Shown piece by piece: positions 7,318 through 15,771 of a DNA stretch of 64,000 nucleotides. The notes beneath the pieces are model-generated. The model was not told the DNA's origin, searched no databases, and saw only the letters and a program-made list of their open reading frames with translations. This DNA comes from JAJPKK01 sp963747835 (GTDB lineage Bacteria > Pseudomonadota > Alphaproteobacteria > Rhizobiales > Xanthobacteraceae), in contig CAVVGO010000001.1 in NCBI GenBank assembly GCA_963747835.1, positions 1 to 64,000 of the forward strand, in the 5' to 3' direction. The number at the start of each line of letters is the position of its first letter. The first letter of the stretch is position 1. Both the position numbers and the translations under genes were made by a program.

Positions 7318-8656
7318 CGGTGAGTTCCTCCACCAGCACGGTCGGGGCGTTGACGCCGCGCCGGAACGTGAGGTCGTTGGCGGGCCGTAGGGTGCGGAAT
7401 ATCTCCAGGAGATGTCCGGCGATGGTGACTTCGCTGACCGGATAGGCAAGTTCGCCGCGCTCGATCCAGAAGCCAGCCGCGCCACGGCTGTAATCCCCGG
7501 TGACGGTGTTGGCGCCCATGCCGATGAGGTCGGTAACGTAGAAGCCATCGGCGACCCCGGCGATGAGGTCGCGCGGTGTCGCCGTGCCGGGTTCGAGGTG
7601 CAGGTTGGTGGCGCCGGGAGACGGCACGGAAGACACGCCGCGATGGGCATTGCCGGTGGTCTTGAGGCCGAGTTCGCGAGCGGTCGCGCAATCGAGGATC
7701 CACGACGCGAGGACGCCGTCCGCGACGAGCGCGCGCCGCGCCGTGGTGACGCCTTCGGCGTCGAACGGCGCCGAACGGGGCCCGCGCCGGCGCAACGGAT
7801 CGTCGATGATGGCGATGCCGGGGGCGAAGATGCGCTCGCCGAGGCGGTTCTTGAGGAAGCTCGTCTTGCGGGCGAGCGCACTGCCGTTGATGGCGGAGGC
7901 GAGGTGCCCCACCAGCGAAGCGGCGACGCGGGAATCGTAGATGACCGGGACGCGGCGGGTCGTGACCTTGCGCGGGTTGAGCCGCTTGACGGCGCGTTCA
8001 CCGGCGTTGCGGCCGATGGTGGCGGCGGCTTCGAGGTCGGCCGCATGGCGCGCCGACGTGAAGTCGTGATCGCTCTCCATCCCGGTGCCGACGCCGGCGA
8101 TCGCCTCGACCGATACCCCATGGGACGATCCGAGGTAGGCGCCACGAAATCCCGCGCTGGTGAGGAGCACCATGCCGCCGGTGCCGGCGGATGCGGACGC
8201 GCCGCCCGATTTGGTGACGCCCGCGACCGCGAGCGCCGCCGCCTCGGCGACGTGCGCAAGCGCCTCGAGCGCGCCGACATCGGTCGGGGTTTCATCGAGC
8301 AGGTCGAGATCGGGGACGTCGCGCGCCAACAACTCCGGCTCCGCAAGCCCGGCGAAGCGGTCCTCCGGAGCGGCCCGCGCCATCGCGGCGGCGCGTTCCG
8401 CCAGCGCATCGATGCCGGCGCCGGTGAGATCGTTGGTCGACACCACGGCCTGGCGGCGGCCGACGAAGGCCCGCAAGCCGACATTGTCGCTCTCGGAGCG
8501 CCGCAATTCCTCGACGGTGCCGTCGCGCACCGTGACCGATTGCGACGTACCGTGCGCCGCGAGCGCGTCCGCCGTATCGGCACCGGCGCGGCGCGCCGCC
8601 TCGAGGAGACGTTCGGCGATGGCGGTAAGGCGCGCTTGGTCGAACAGGTTCGTCAT
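7304..8656 (-). CDS. pmbA: TldD/PmbA family metalloprotease, PmbA-like
   Basis: PmbA pairs with TldD to form a cytoplasmic metalloprotease that processes peptides such as modified bacteriocin precursors and CcdA. The 450-residue protein has the expected layout: an N-terminal domain with SVTVRDGTVEELRRSESDNVGLRAFVG, a central block VPVIYDSRVAASLVGHLASAINGSALARKTSFLK, and a C-terminal block GNAHRG, NLHLEPG, VTDLIGMGANTVTGDYSRGAAGFWIERGE. As in other PmbA proteins, the HExxxH metal site of TldD is not present. It starts the minus-strand envelope operon, its last codons overlapping the cysQ start region. No TldD partner is in the window. Confidence 0.95.
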   Translation of the reverse strand: MTNLFDQARLTAIAERLLEAARRAGADTADALAAHGTSQSVTVRDGTVEELRRSESDNVGLRAFVGRRQAVVSTNDLTGAGIDALAERAAAMARAAPEDRFAGLAEPELLARDVPDLDLLDETPTDVGALEALAHVAEAAALAVAGVTKSGGASASAGTGGMVLLTSAGFRGAYLGSSHGVSVEAIAGVGTGMESDHDFTSARHAADLEAAATIGRNAGERAVKRLNPRKVTTRRVPVIYDSRVAASLVGHLASAINGSALARKTSFLKNRLGERIFAPGIAIIDDPLRRRGPRSAPFDAEGVTTARRALVADGVLASWILDCATARELGLKTTGNAHRGVSSVPSPGATNLHLEPGTATPRDLIAGVADGFYVTDLIGMGANTVTGDYSRGAAGFWIERGELAYPVSEVTIAGHLLEIFRTLRPANDLTFRRGVNAPTVLVEELTVAGV

Positions 8657-8904
8657 CGGTTGATCGGCTTGTCCCGCTGGGTTTTGGCGCCATTAACAAC
8701 GCTTGAAATGAGCCTAATGGCGGGCGCAGACAAGCGAATTCGAGGGAGTTCGGCAACCTCTTGTCAATCATCCGCCGCGAGTGGCCGGGCGAAACCGCCG
8801 ATTAACCAGAGTCCTTAAGCGGATCGGGACCTCGTCGCGCTAGTTTGTGGGTGTTCGACCGGGCCATCAGAGCCGAAGGCGACAGGGACTGCGAGGCGTT
8901 GAAT

Positions 8905-9474
8905 ATGAGTACCGGCGGGGCCATGCCTGCCGGGTCGGGCCGCTGTCTGCGGCTCGACCCACTCGCGTTGCCGGTGCGTTTCCGCGCCGCCGACGCCGCG
9001 GCCGACGAGCGTGTGCGGCTCGTCGAACTGCATCGCGACGGCGTGATCCTGCGCCGCTCGGTGCGCGGCGTGCGGATGGCGGTCAGGTTGCCGGTGTCGG
9101 CGTTTCTCGGCGTCGCGATGCGTCTCGCCTCGCCCGAAGCCCTCGATGCCGGAACCGTCGCCGTGATGCTGGAGCACCGCGACCCGGCTCTTTCGGTGCC
9201 GTTGTTCACCGCCACCGACGCCACCGACATCGTGGCCGAATGGCGTCGCTGGGCGAACGTGCTCGGGATGCCCCTCCTCGTTGCCGGCAGCGACGGCACG
9301 TTGCGCGAGCCGTTCGCGCGCGTTGGCGCCGTGCGCGTTGGCCGTCCGTGCGGTCGCCCGCGCCGCCGCGGCACGCTGATCAAGCGCCGCCCGCGCATCC
9401 TGATGCGCCGCAAGCCCGGCCGCCCCGGCGTTCGGGCGATCCATCGCGAGCGCGAGATCATCGCCAGGAACTGA
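8905..9474 (+). CDS. DUF6101 family protein
   Basis: A 189-residue protein starting MSTGG at 8905 (an in-frame GTG at 8845 would add 20 residues that do not resemble the family). The core is LRLDPLALPVRFRAADAAADERVRLVELHRDGVILRRSVRGVRMAVRLPVSAFLGVAMR, followed by AVMLEHRDPALSVPL and a very basic tail (RPCGRPRRRGTLIKRRPRILMRRKPG). This layout is that of DUF6101 proteins in Bradyrhizobium and relatives (recalled, not searched). The VELHRDGVILRRSVRG segment resembles a compact beta-domain. Function is unknown; the Arg-rich C-terminus suggests nucleic-acid or membrane contact. It has its own transcription unit, divergent from pmbA. Confidence 0.75.
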   Translation: MSTGGAMPAGSGRCLRLDPLALPVRFRAADAAADERVRLVELHRDGVILRRSVRGVRMAVRLPVSAFLGVAMRLASPEALDAGTVAVMLEHRDPALSVPLFTATDATDIVAEWRRWANVLGMPLLVAGSDGTLREPFARVGAVRVGRPCGRPRRRGTLIKRRPRILMRRKPGRPGVRAIHREREIIARN

Positions 9475-9669
9475 CCCGTCGATGGCGGTGCCGGTAATCG
9501 ACCGATCGAAAAGTCGTCGATAACAGCCTCTTGGTGATCATTGTCCTCCCGCATGGCTGCATTGCCGGCCGCGCGAGCGTCGGCACCGCCCACCTTCCGT
9601 GATAGGTTTGAACGATTATGTCCTGCGCTCCGACGCACAACGGCGCGCCGCGCGCAAAGGAGACCTCTC

Positions 9670-10545
9670 ATGGCCCAAGCGGTCGAAAACATCCTCGAAG
9701 CGCAAGCCCCCTCGTTCGAATCTCTCCGGAGTCCGGCCGAACCCGATACGATCGAGGCGACGCTCAATTACATTGTGAATGACGGCAGCAAGATTTTCAC
9801 CGAGACCGCCGCGCCTGGCGGAAGCGACACCCGCGCCGGCGGCACGCCCGACCCGCGCCGCGTCACCCTTCACAATGGTCGGCCGCGGGCCGGCGAGTTC
9901 ACCCTCGACCGCAACGGCTTTCGCTTCATACCGCATCCGACCAAGGTCGCCGATTTCTTCGACGAGGACGAGGTGCGGCGCGTCTATTACCCCGAGATGG
10001 AAGCGCTGGTGAAGGGGCAGAGCGGGGCATCGCGCGTCGTCGTGTTCGATCACACGCTGCGTACCGCCGACGACGAACAGCGCGCCGCGCGCAGGATCCG
10101 CGAGGTGGTGCCTCGCGTGCACAACGATTACACGGAGTGGTCGGGCCCGCAGCGCGTGCGTGATCTTCTTCCGGACGAGGCCGACGATCTGTTGCGCCGC
10201 CGCTTTGCCATCGTCCAGGTGTGGCGGCCGATCCGGCATCCGGTCGAAACGTTTCCGCTCGCGATCTGCGACGCCCGCAGCCTGTCGGCGGAGAATTTGG
10301 TGATCTCGGAGCGGCGATATCCCAACCGTGTCGGCCAGACCTACGCCATCACCTACAATCCAGCGCAGCACTGGTATTGGTTCCCGCGCATGCGGCGCGA
10401 CGAGGCACTTGTCTTCAAGGTCTACGATTCACTGCTTGACGGCCGCGCCCGGTGGACCGCCCACACCGCCTTCGACGATCCAACCGCGCCGCCTGATGCG
10501 CGGCCGCGGGAGAGCATCGAGATCCGCACCCTCGCGTTCTTTTGA
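9670..10545 (+). CDS. CmcJ/NvfI (AsaB-like) family oxidoreductase or methyltransferase-associated protein
   Basis: A 291-residue protein from ATG 9670 with AAGGAGA eight bases before. The pattern TLHNGR, NGFRFIPHPTKVADFFDEDEVRRVYYPEMEALVK, ASRVVVFDHTLR, VHNDYTEWSGPQRVRDLLP, FAIVQVWRPIRHPVETFPLAICDARSL, ISERRYPNRVGQTYAITYNPAQHWYWFPRM, DEALVFKVYDS is the hallmark of the CmcJ/NvfI/AsaB family. Members were first noticed in cephamycin and fungal natural-product clusters, and some are Fe(II)/2-oxoglutarate-type enzymes; the conserved VHNDYT and HPVETFPLA His/Asp residues could bind metal. No biosynthetic cluster surrounds it here, so its substrate is unknown. It is monocistronic, followed by a palindromic repeat. 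Confidence 0.88.
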   Translation: MAQAVENILEAQAPSFESLRSPAEPDTIEATLNYIVNDGSKIFTETAAPGGSDTRAGGTPDPRRVTLHNGRPRAGEFTLDRNGFRFIPHPTKVADFFDEDEVRRVYYPEMEALVKGQSGASRVVVFDHTLRTADDEQRAARRIREVVPRVHNDYTEWSGPQRVRDLLPDEADDLLRRRFAIVQVWRPIRHPVETFPLAICDARSLSAENLVISERRYPNRVGQTYAITYNPAQHWYWFPRMRRDEALVFKVYDSLLDGRARWTAHTAFDDPTAPPDARPRESIEIRTLAFF

Positions 10546-10561
10546 TGGCCGGCAAGCCACC

Positions 10562-10643
10562 GTAGCCCGGATGAGCGAAGTGACATCCGGGGCGCCGACC
10601 TCGAGGTCCGGCTCCGCATGTCGCTGCCGCTCACGCGGGCTAC
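10562..10643. repeat. Imperfect intergenic palindrome (GTAGCCCGgATGAGCG type)
   Basis: Three paired blocks are visible: GTAGCCCG 10562-10569 with CGGGCTAC 10636-10643, TGAGCG 10572-10577 with CGCTCA 10628-10633, and GACAT 10582-10586 with ATGTC 10618-10622. The whole 82-bp unit can fold as one long hairpin. Elements beginning GTAGCCCGGATGAGCG are, from memory, common intergenic repeats in proteobacterial genomes. It lies between two convergent genes (ends 10545 and 10690), so it may also act as a transcription terminator. Confidence 0.6.
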
Positions 10644-10689
10644 ATCGATTGCTCGACCACGTCCCGACGAGATTACGGCGCCGCCGCAG

Positions 10690-11769
10690 CTATGCGCTGA
10701 GCGCCGGGTAATCGATGTACCCATTCGGCCCAGGGAGATAGAACGTGCTGGCGTCCGGCGGGTTCGTCGCGGCATTCGCCTTCCACCGTTCCACCAGATC
10801 CGGGTTGGCGAGGAACGGCCGCCCAACGGCGATGAGGTCGCACTTTTTTGCGGCCAGGTCGCTCTCGGCCCGCGCGGCGTCGTAACCGCCGGACAGGATC
10901 AGCGTGCGCTTGAACACGCTGCGGAACATCGCCTTCACCGACGCGGGCACCGGCGGCGCGCCCATCGCGGAGTGGTCGACGACGTGAATGTAGACGAGCC
11001 CGGCGGCATTGAGCTGTTGCGCCAGATAGGTGTAATCCGCCTCCATCTCCGGGTATGGGGGCATGTCGTTGAACACGCCGAACGGCGACAACCGGATTCC
11101 GACCTTGTCCTTGCCGATGGCCGCGATCGCCGCTGCGGCGACTTCCAGGACAAAGCGCGCGCGGTTCTCGACGCTGCCGCCATAACGATCGGTGCGCCGG
11201 TTGGAGGTCGGCCGGAAAAATTGTTCGAGCAGATAACCGTTCGCGCTGTGCAACTCGATGCCGTCGAATCCCGCCGCCACCGCGTTCTTCGCCGCTTGGG
11301 CAAACTCTTCGATCGCGGTCTTGATGTCCGCCTCGGTCATTGCCTTCGGCATCGCATTCGGCTGCATGCCCTTGGCATCGGTATACATCTCGCCGGCCGC
11401 CGCGATCGCCGACGGCCCCAACACGGTTGCGCCCGCAGGCAGGTTGAGCGGATGACCGATGCGCCCGCAATGCATCAGCTGGACGAATATCTTCGCGTCG
11501 TCCGCATGAACCGCGTTTGTGACCTTCTGCCAGCCGGCAACCTGAGCGGCGGAAAAAATCCCGGGGATGCGCGGGTAGCCAAGCCCATTGGGAGACGGCG
11601 ACGTGCCTTCGGTGACGATCAGTCCCGCCGACGCGCGCTGTGCGTAATACTGCACCATGAGATCGTTCGGAACGTTGCCGATCGCTCGATTGCGCGTCAT
11701 CGGAGACATGACCAGATGATTTTGCAGCGTCAGTGGTCCAAGCGTGGTCTTCGAATACAGCAACGACAT
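10690..11769 (-). CDS. Alkene reductase, Old Yellow Enzyme (NADH:flavin oxidoreductase, NemA-like)
   Basis: A 359-residue FMN-dependent TIM-barrel enzyme. Landmarks in order: LYSKTTLGPLTLQNHLVMSPMTRNRA, GLIVTEGTSPSPNGLGYPRIPGIFS, FVQLMHCGRIGHP, FDGIELHSANGYLLEQFFRPTSNRRTDRYGGSVENRARF, VGIRLSPFG, LILSGGYDAARAESDL, DLIAVGRPFLANPDLVERW, and the C-terminal NGYIDYPAL. The active-site pair is H-S-A-N in place of the common H-A-A-N, and YGGS/GRPF bind FMN. It reduces activated C=C bonds of enones, nitro compounds or nitrate esters. The start (11769) follows GGGAG; ATG 11772 is equally possible. Single gene, convergent with CmcJ. Confidence 0.94.
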   Translation of the reverse strand: MSLLYSKTTLGPLTLQNHLVMSPMTRNRAIGNVPNDLMVQYYAQRASAGLIVTEGTSPSPNGLGYPRIPGIFSAAQVAGWQKVTNAVHADDAKIFVQLMHCGRIGHPLNLPAGATVLGPSAIAAAGEMYTDAKGMQPNAMPKAMTEADIKTAIEEFAQAAKNAVAAGFDGIELHSANGYLLEQFFRPTSNRRTDRYGGSVENRARFVLEVAAAAIAAIGKDKVGIRLSPFGVFNDMPPYPEMEADYTYLAQQLNAAGLVYIHVVDHSAMGAPPVPASVKAMFRSVFKRTLILSGGYDAARAESDLAAKKCDLIAVGRPFLANPDLVERWKANAATNPPDASTFYLPGPNGYIDYPALSA

Positions 11770-12285
11770 CATTGTGCTCCCAGAAATACAGCCGGCTTCC
11801 GCGGCCCAGCCCGGCATGGACAAGGCTACGTGGCGAGCCGTCGTCGGAACCACAAGTGGGCATGCGAAAAACGCAAGGGCGCCAGTCTCGATCGATGCCT
11901 TGAAAACAGCGATGAGCCGCGCAACTCGGGTCACCGACATAATGGGCGCACGGCGTGCAAGGAATAAAGCGGGGAGAAGTCGCGAGGTCGGAGCCGCCCG
12001 AATATTCTCGTGTCCGTTGCGACCGTGGCACCGAAACGCAAACAGTAAGCAAGGACGAGGTGGGTCGATCCCGACATCGCGCGTGCATTGGCATACACGC
12101 GCAAAGCGCTATAGTTCTCTCAAAGAGCCGCCAGCAGAAGCCGATAAAAAGGGCAATGAAGAGAGAGGAACGCATGAATTTGCAGCGGGCAGATTTTGTT
12201 CGGTCTGCATGCACGGAAACGGCATGCGGTTCGGATTTTAGAAACGCTGCATTTATTCCAGAACCGTGAAAAGGGAGCCAGGGAG
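11770..12285. other. 516-bp intergenic region between divergent genes
   Basis: No convincing protein gene. It holds the promoter at 12088-12115 and a 31-codon frame (ATG 12174, behind GAGAGGAA) that could be a leader peptide but has no recognisable family. Two GCATGC hexamers around 12210 and 12224 form a possible small operator. The rest shows nothing I can support. Confidence 0.5.
12088..12115 (+). promoter_or_regulatory. Sigma-70-type promoter upstream of the phosphotriesterase-like gene
   Basis: TTGGCA at 12088-12093, a 16-bp spacer, and TATAGT at 12110-12115 match five of six bases of each consensus hexamer. The start codon at 12286 leaves a leader of about 165 nt that also contains the 31-codon frame at 12174. 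Confidence 0.5.
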
Positions 12286-13416
12286 ATGAACACCGATCCA
12301 CGTGCGACTGAATTGACGCGCCGCGAGGCGCTCGGGATGCTGGGTATGGGTATCGCCGCTACGGCGCTGCCCCGGGCTGCTTCGGCTGCGCCGTCCTTCC
12401 CGGAAGGCGCCGTCATCCGGACGATCCTAAAAGATTATCCCCCCGACGAACTCAGTGGCGGCGCGACGCTCTTCCACGAGCACATGTCGCTGGGGCCCGA
12501 CTTTCTACTGCGATTCAGGGAGTACGCGGCGCAGGCACAGGCCGTAAACCGCCCGCCGAACGTGCCTCCGTCGGCAATGCCGGCTCTGGTGCTGCCGCCT
12601 CCCGATTTGTCCTTCATGCGCGACCTCGATCTCCTCTCCGAGGAGTTGGCGATCGCGAAACGCGAAGGCATCGTTTGCATCGTCGACGCCGGTCATTCCG
12701 ACATGGGGCGCGATATCGGAATGCTTCGACAGATATCGTCAAAATCCGGGATGCCGATCGTGGCGGGCGGTGGATTCTACACCCAGCCTTACTACCCCCG
12801 GGAGATCAGCACCATGAGCGAGGAGCAGATCGCTCAGGCGCTCATTGAGCAGGCGGAAGTCGATCCCATCGGCGCGTTCGGTGAGGTCGGGTCGTGGGAT
12901 TACATCACCAAGGATGAACGCAAGGTGTTTCGGGCCATTGGCCGCGCACACCTTGCGACCAACATTCCGATATTCACGCACACCGGGATTCCGGGCAAAT
13001 CAGCCCTCGAGCAACTCGATATCCTCGAGGACACCGGCGTCGACCCGAAACACGTCGTCATTGGTCACCTCGGCAATCTTGTCGACCCGAAAACCGAGAT
13101 TCACCGCGCGATCTGCCGGCGCGGGGCGTTCGTCGGATTTGACCGCCAGGGCGGTCCAAACGACGAACCGGCGGTACCAATCGTAATGTCGCTGATCGAT
13201 GCCGGCTACGCCGACAATCTCATGTTCTCGTCGGATTTCTCGAATGGGACAGCGTTGAAGCGCAACAACAAGGAACTGGGCTACGCCAAGACGCTGACGG
13301 TTTTTGTACCCAAGCTGAAGAAGGCGGGCGCGAGCGATGAGGTTCTGCGGCAGATCATGAACGACAACCCGCGGCGCTTCCTGGCCTTCGTACCCAAGGT
13401 CAAGCGCAGGGTCTGA
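12286..13416 (+). CDS. Phosphotriesterase-family amidohydrolase, Tat-exported
   Basis: A 376-residue protein from ATG 12286 (AGGGAG close by). The N-terminus carries a twin-arginine signal: TRREALGMLGMGIAATALPRAASA. The mature domain is a phosphotriesterase-like barrel: FHEHMSLG (His64/His66, first metal pair), VCIVDAGHSDMGRDI, VAGGGFYTQPYYP, IGAFGEVGSW, IPIFTHTGIPG, VVIGHLGNL and LMFSSDFSNG (metal Asp). Together these give the binuclear metal site. Known relatives hydrolyse phosphotriesters, lactones or other esters; the substrate cannot be told. Tat export implies folding with metals before secretion. It has a strong upstream promoter and is convergent with the secreted gene at 13448. Confidence 0.85.
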   Translation: MNTDPRATELTRREALGMLGMGIAATALPRAASAAPSFPEGAVIRTILKDYPPDELSGGATLFHEHMSLGPDFLLRFREYAAQAQAVNRPPNVPPSAMPALVLPPPDLSFMRDLDLLSEELAIAKREGIVCIVDAGHSDMGRDIGMLRQISSKSGMPIVAGGGFYTQPYYPREISTMSEEQIAQALIEQAEVDPIGAFGEVGSWDYITKDERKVFRAIGRAHLATNIPIFTHTGIPGKSALEQLDILEDTGVDPKHVVIGHLGNLVDPKTEIHRAICRRGAFVGFDRQGGPNDEPAVPIVMSLIDAGYADNLMFSSDFSNGTALKRNNKELGYAKTLTVFVPKLKKAGASDEVLRQIMNDNPRRFLAFVPKVKRRV

Positions 13417-13422
13417 CGCGTC

Positions 13423-13439
13423 CTCGGCTGAGGGCCGAG
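13423..13439. terminator. Weak hairpin between convergent genes
   Basis: CTCGGC 13423-13428 pairs with GCCGAG 13434-13439 across a five-base loop, in the 31-bp gap between two converging genes. There is no T-run, so intrinsic termination is only a possibility. Confidence 0.25.
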
Positions 13440-13447
13440 TTCCCCCT

Positions 13448-14425
13448 TCAGAAGTCCGGCTTCTCGGCCTTCGGGACGTCCGAGTCTTTGTTGTTGTAAT
13501 ACTCGTGAGGATTTTCGGCACAGACCCCTTCCGGGATTTGGTCGGGTCCCGGCCCATAGGTCAGGGTCGCGGTCCAGGGCGTCGTGAAGACGCCCTCATC
13601 CTCGATCGTCACGTGCAGTTGCAGGAACTTGCCGCGGTGCTGGCCGAAGACATCGCCGTTAAACAGCCAGTTCTCTTTGATGTTCCTATCGAGTGCGTCT
13701 TTTACGTCCTCATAATCGCGTAGCCGATAGCGTTCCACCACGTGCAACTTGTCGGTATAGGGCGTGCCAAACAAGTCCATCATGGCATACGGGCGATCGG
13801 TCCTGACGCCGATGGTGTCGATCTCGAGGGTATCACCCTCGTAGTGGCCGACGGAATCGCCGTACCAGGACGGCGCCAGCGGTGACGGATGGGGCGCGTT
13901 CAGGCGCACCCGGCGCACCTCATGATCTCCGCTGTACAACATCGTGATCTCGTCCGGCCGCTGTATCATCTGCACCAGAAAGTTCTTGTAAATGAACGGC
14001 ATCGGAAACGGCCAACACTGGTTCGAAGGGTTTGGATAAGTAATGCCGGCAAGCGAGATTTCGCCGAATTTCTTCACCACCGCTGCCGCCCAGGGCTGCA
14101 AGATCGGACTTCTGTAATCCCCGACCAGTTGGTCGTAGTTGCTCACACCGACCTTGCTGGCAGGCAAAGCGGCCGAACCGGCCAACCCGCCGGGCCGCTG
14201 CTCTGCCCAGCGCGACAAGTTCGTTATCGGGCCGGGGCCGGATGCGGGCGGCTCGAACCAGGGAAAGGCGGGATGATTCCAGACGCGGGAAAAGTCCGGG
14301 ACCGATGCGGGACCGTGCGTTGCGCCACCGGCCGGCCCGACCGCCGAAGTCGTTTGCGCCAGGGCGGGCATCGCGGCCGCCGTCGCCACTGCTACAAATA
14401 GAAGGAATTCCCGCTGCGTATACAT
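13448..14425 (-). CDS. Secreted protein of unknown function
   Basis: A 325-residue product from ATG 14425 behind GGGAGG, with a Sec signal peptide (LLFVAVATAAAMPALAQ). The mature part is rich in aromatic residues and has the segments NQCWPFPMPFIYKNF, ITMLYSGDHEVRRVRLN, SWYGDSVGHYEGDTLEIDTIGV, KLHVVERYRL and VTIEDEGVFTTPWTATLTY. The pattern W-Y-G-D-S-x-G-x-x-E-G-D-T-L is common in uncharacterised exported proteins of soil Proteobacteria and Acidobacteria. The gene at 52308-53150 shows a similar order of motifs and is a probable paralogue. No enzyme family is recognised. Confidence 0.8.
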   Translation of the reverse strand: MYTQREFLLFVAVATAAAMPALAQTTSAVGPAGGATHGPASVPDFSRVWNHPAFPWFEPPASGPGPITNLSRWAEQRPGGLAGSAALPASKVGVSNYDQLVGDYRSPILQPWAAAVVKKFGEISLAGITYPNPSNQCWPFPMPFIYKNFLVQMIQRPDEITMLYSGDHEVRRVRLNAPHPSPLAPSWYGDSVGHYEGDTLEIDTIGVRTDRPYAMMDLFGTPYTDKLHVVERYRLRDYEDVKDALDRNIKENWLFNGDVFGQHRGKFLQLHVTIEDEGVFTTPWTATLTYGPGPDQIPEGVCAENPHEYYNNKDSDVPKAEKPDF

Positions 14426-14746
14426 TGGTCACCTCCCGTTCATAAGCGGTGCCCGTCCCGATCCGGCGGGCACTTTTCCATATCTTATGCGAAAGTCGCG
14501 AGTGGCGCGAGCGGCGCGAGTGCAGCGGTTGCGGTGGAAGTTGCCGTTTGACCGCATCGGGCCGAACTCTGCCGGTCCGTTCCCGTTGCATGCGGGGATG
14601 GACATGACTGGAGCGCAAGAGTGAGGTTCGTAACCCGCTATTTGGTCAAACCAATAGTAAGGCCGAAGGGCTCCGCGGGCCGGTCGCAATTGGACCGCAA
14701 GTTGTGTATATCGTGCAGTGATTCCATCACAATCGGAGCCACTTCG
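14426..14746. other. 321-bp intergenic region between divergent secreted-protein genes
   Basis: Contains the ribosome sites of both flanking genes. I see no further gene, repeat or clear promoter hexamers. Confidence 0.5.
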
Positions 14747-15616
14747 ATGCCTCAAGGTCGCATTGCATTTTCCTCGTTGGCGCTGTCGGCCATCTTCGCG
14801 GTGGCGCTGGTGATGCCGTCCGCCGTTGCCCAGCCGAGACCCGGGCAGCCCGGGCAGCTTTCCCCCGGTCCCGGGCAACCGGCCCAGCCTGCGCAACGCG
14901 GGCCGGCGCCCGGCCAGCCGCCACAACCGGCGCCGCCAAAGCCCTACAAAGAAATCGCGGTGACGCTGCCGCAGCCCAGCAACGATCCGAGTTTCGAGGC
15001 CTTCCTCAAACAGCTTGTCGACATCGCAACGAAAAAGGACCGCGCCGCACTCGCCCGCATGGTCGTGCCCACCAATTTCTTATGGATAGGCGAGGTCAAT
15101 GGGCGAGAAGGCGACAAGACCAACAAGCGAAAGTCCAGCGTGGAGAACCTCGCGGCCGCGATCAATCTCGATGATAAGGACGGCTCCGGCTGGGTCCTCC
15201 TCGCCCAAGCGGCGAAGGAGCCGAGCCTCGAGCCGATGAAGCAAAAGAAGGGTGTGCTGTGCTCGCCGGCCGGTCCGATATTCGACGAAAGGGCGGCCGA
15301 GCAGCTCAACAAGCAAACCGGCACCAGCGAGTTCGACTGGTCGTCTCCCACCATGCCCGGAATCGACGTTCACGCCTCCGCGCAGCCGAACTCGCCGGTC
15401 ATCGGCAAGCTTGGCATGTACCTCATCCGTGTCATGCCGGAAGACTCGCCAGCGGGCAGCCAAGCCGCGCAATCGCCGTTCGTTCGCGTGGTGATGTCGA
15501 ATGGAAAGGTGGGCTTCGTGGCGTATGAATCCCTGTCGCCGATCGCGTTCGACCAGCTCTGCTATATCAAGGACGCGTCGGGCTGGAAGATCGCCGGTTA
15601 CTACGGCAGCAATTGA
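14747..15616 (+). CDS. Secreted Pro-rich protein, possible SH3-like C-terminal domain, unknown function
   Basis: A 289-residue protein from ATG 14747 (CGGAG upstream; the longer frame from 14621 lacks a signal peptide in register). A signal peptide (FSSLALSAIFAVALVMPSAVAQ) is followed by a low-complexity Pro/Gly/Gln linker of about 45 residues. A globular domain follows: FEAFLKQLVDIATKKDRAALARMVVPTNFLWIGE, LAAAINLDDKDGSGWVLLAQAA. It ends VHASAQPNSPVIGKLGMYLIRVMPED and VRVVMSNGKVGFVAYESLSPI. The last part resembles a bacterial SH3-type fold (exposed Val/Ile strands, a G-x-V-G-F-V turn). It is probably periplasmic; the role is unknown. Confidence 0.75.
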   Translation: MPQGRIAFSSLALSAIFAVALVMPSAVAQPRPGQPGQLSPGPGQPAQPAQRGPAPGQPPQPAPPKPYKEIAVTLPQPSNDPSFEAFLKQLVDIATKKDRAALARMVVPTNFLWIGEVNGREGDKTNKRKSSVENLAAAINLDDKDGSGWVLLAQAAKEPSLEPMKQKKGVLCSPAGPIFDERAAEQLNKQTGTSEFDWSSPTMPGIDVHASAQPNSPVIGKLGMYLIRVMPEDSPAGSQAAQSPFVRVVMSNGKVGFVAYESLSPIAFDQLCYIKDASGWKIAGYYGSN

Positions 15617-15731
15617 TTTTCTCTCTGCGGTCTCGGGGGATTTCCGTGCCGCGCTGGGGTGTCCTGTGAGGGGAAGATAAATTATCACCCTCACCCGACG
15701 ACTGGCTTGGCACAATTGCCCAATCGCCTTT

Positions 15732-15757
15732 CACCTCTCCGCGCAAGCGGAGAGGTG
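15732..15757. terminator. Strong hairpin (11-bp stem, GCAA loop) between convergent genes
   Basis: CACCTCTCCGC 15732-15742 pairs perfectly with GCGGAGAGGTG 15747-15757 around a GCAA tetraloop. It lies between the end of the 14747 gene and the DUF1194 gene, which converge. There is no T-tract, so it may instead be one of the widespread CACCTCTCC-type intergenic repeats of this group. Confidence 0.45.
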
Positions 15758-15771
15758 CTTCGTTGACGCCG

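Noticed and set aside
6580..8583. 667-codon open frame antisense-like within pmbA/cysQ
   Set aside because: It is Arg/Ser/Pro-rich, overlaps pmbA in another frame of the same strand, and only its last third contains real cysQ residues; it is an artefact of high GC and the frameshift.
12174..12269. 31-codon frame as a real gene
   Set aside because: It has a ribosome site but no recognisable sequence; mentioned only as a possible leader peptide.
12196..12285. N-terminal extension of the phosphotriesterase-like protein
   Set aside because: It would hide the twin-arginine signal 30 residues inside the protein; ATG 12286 gives a normal signal peptide.
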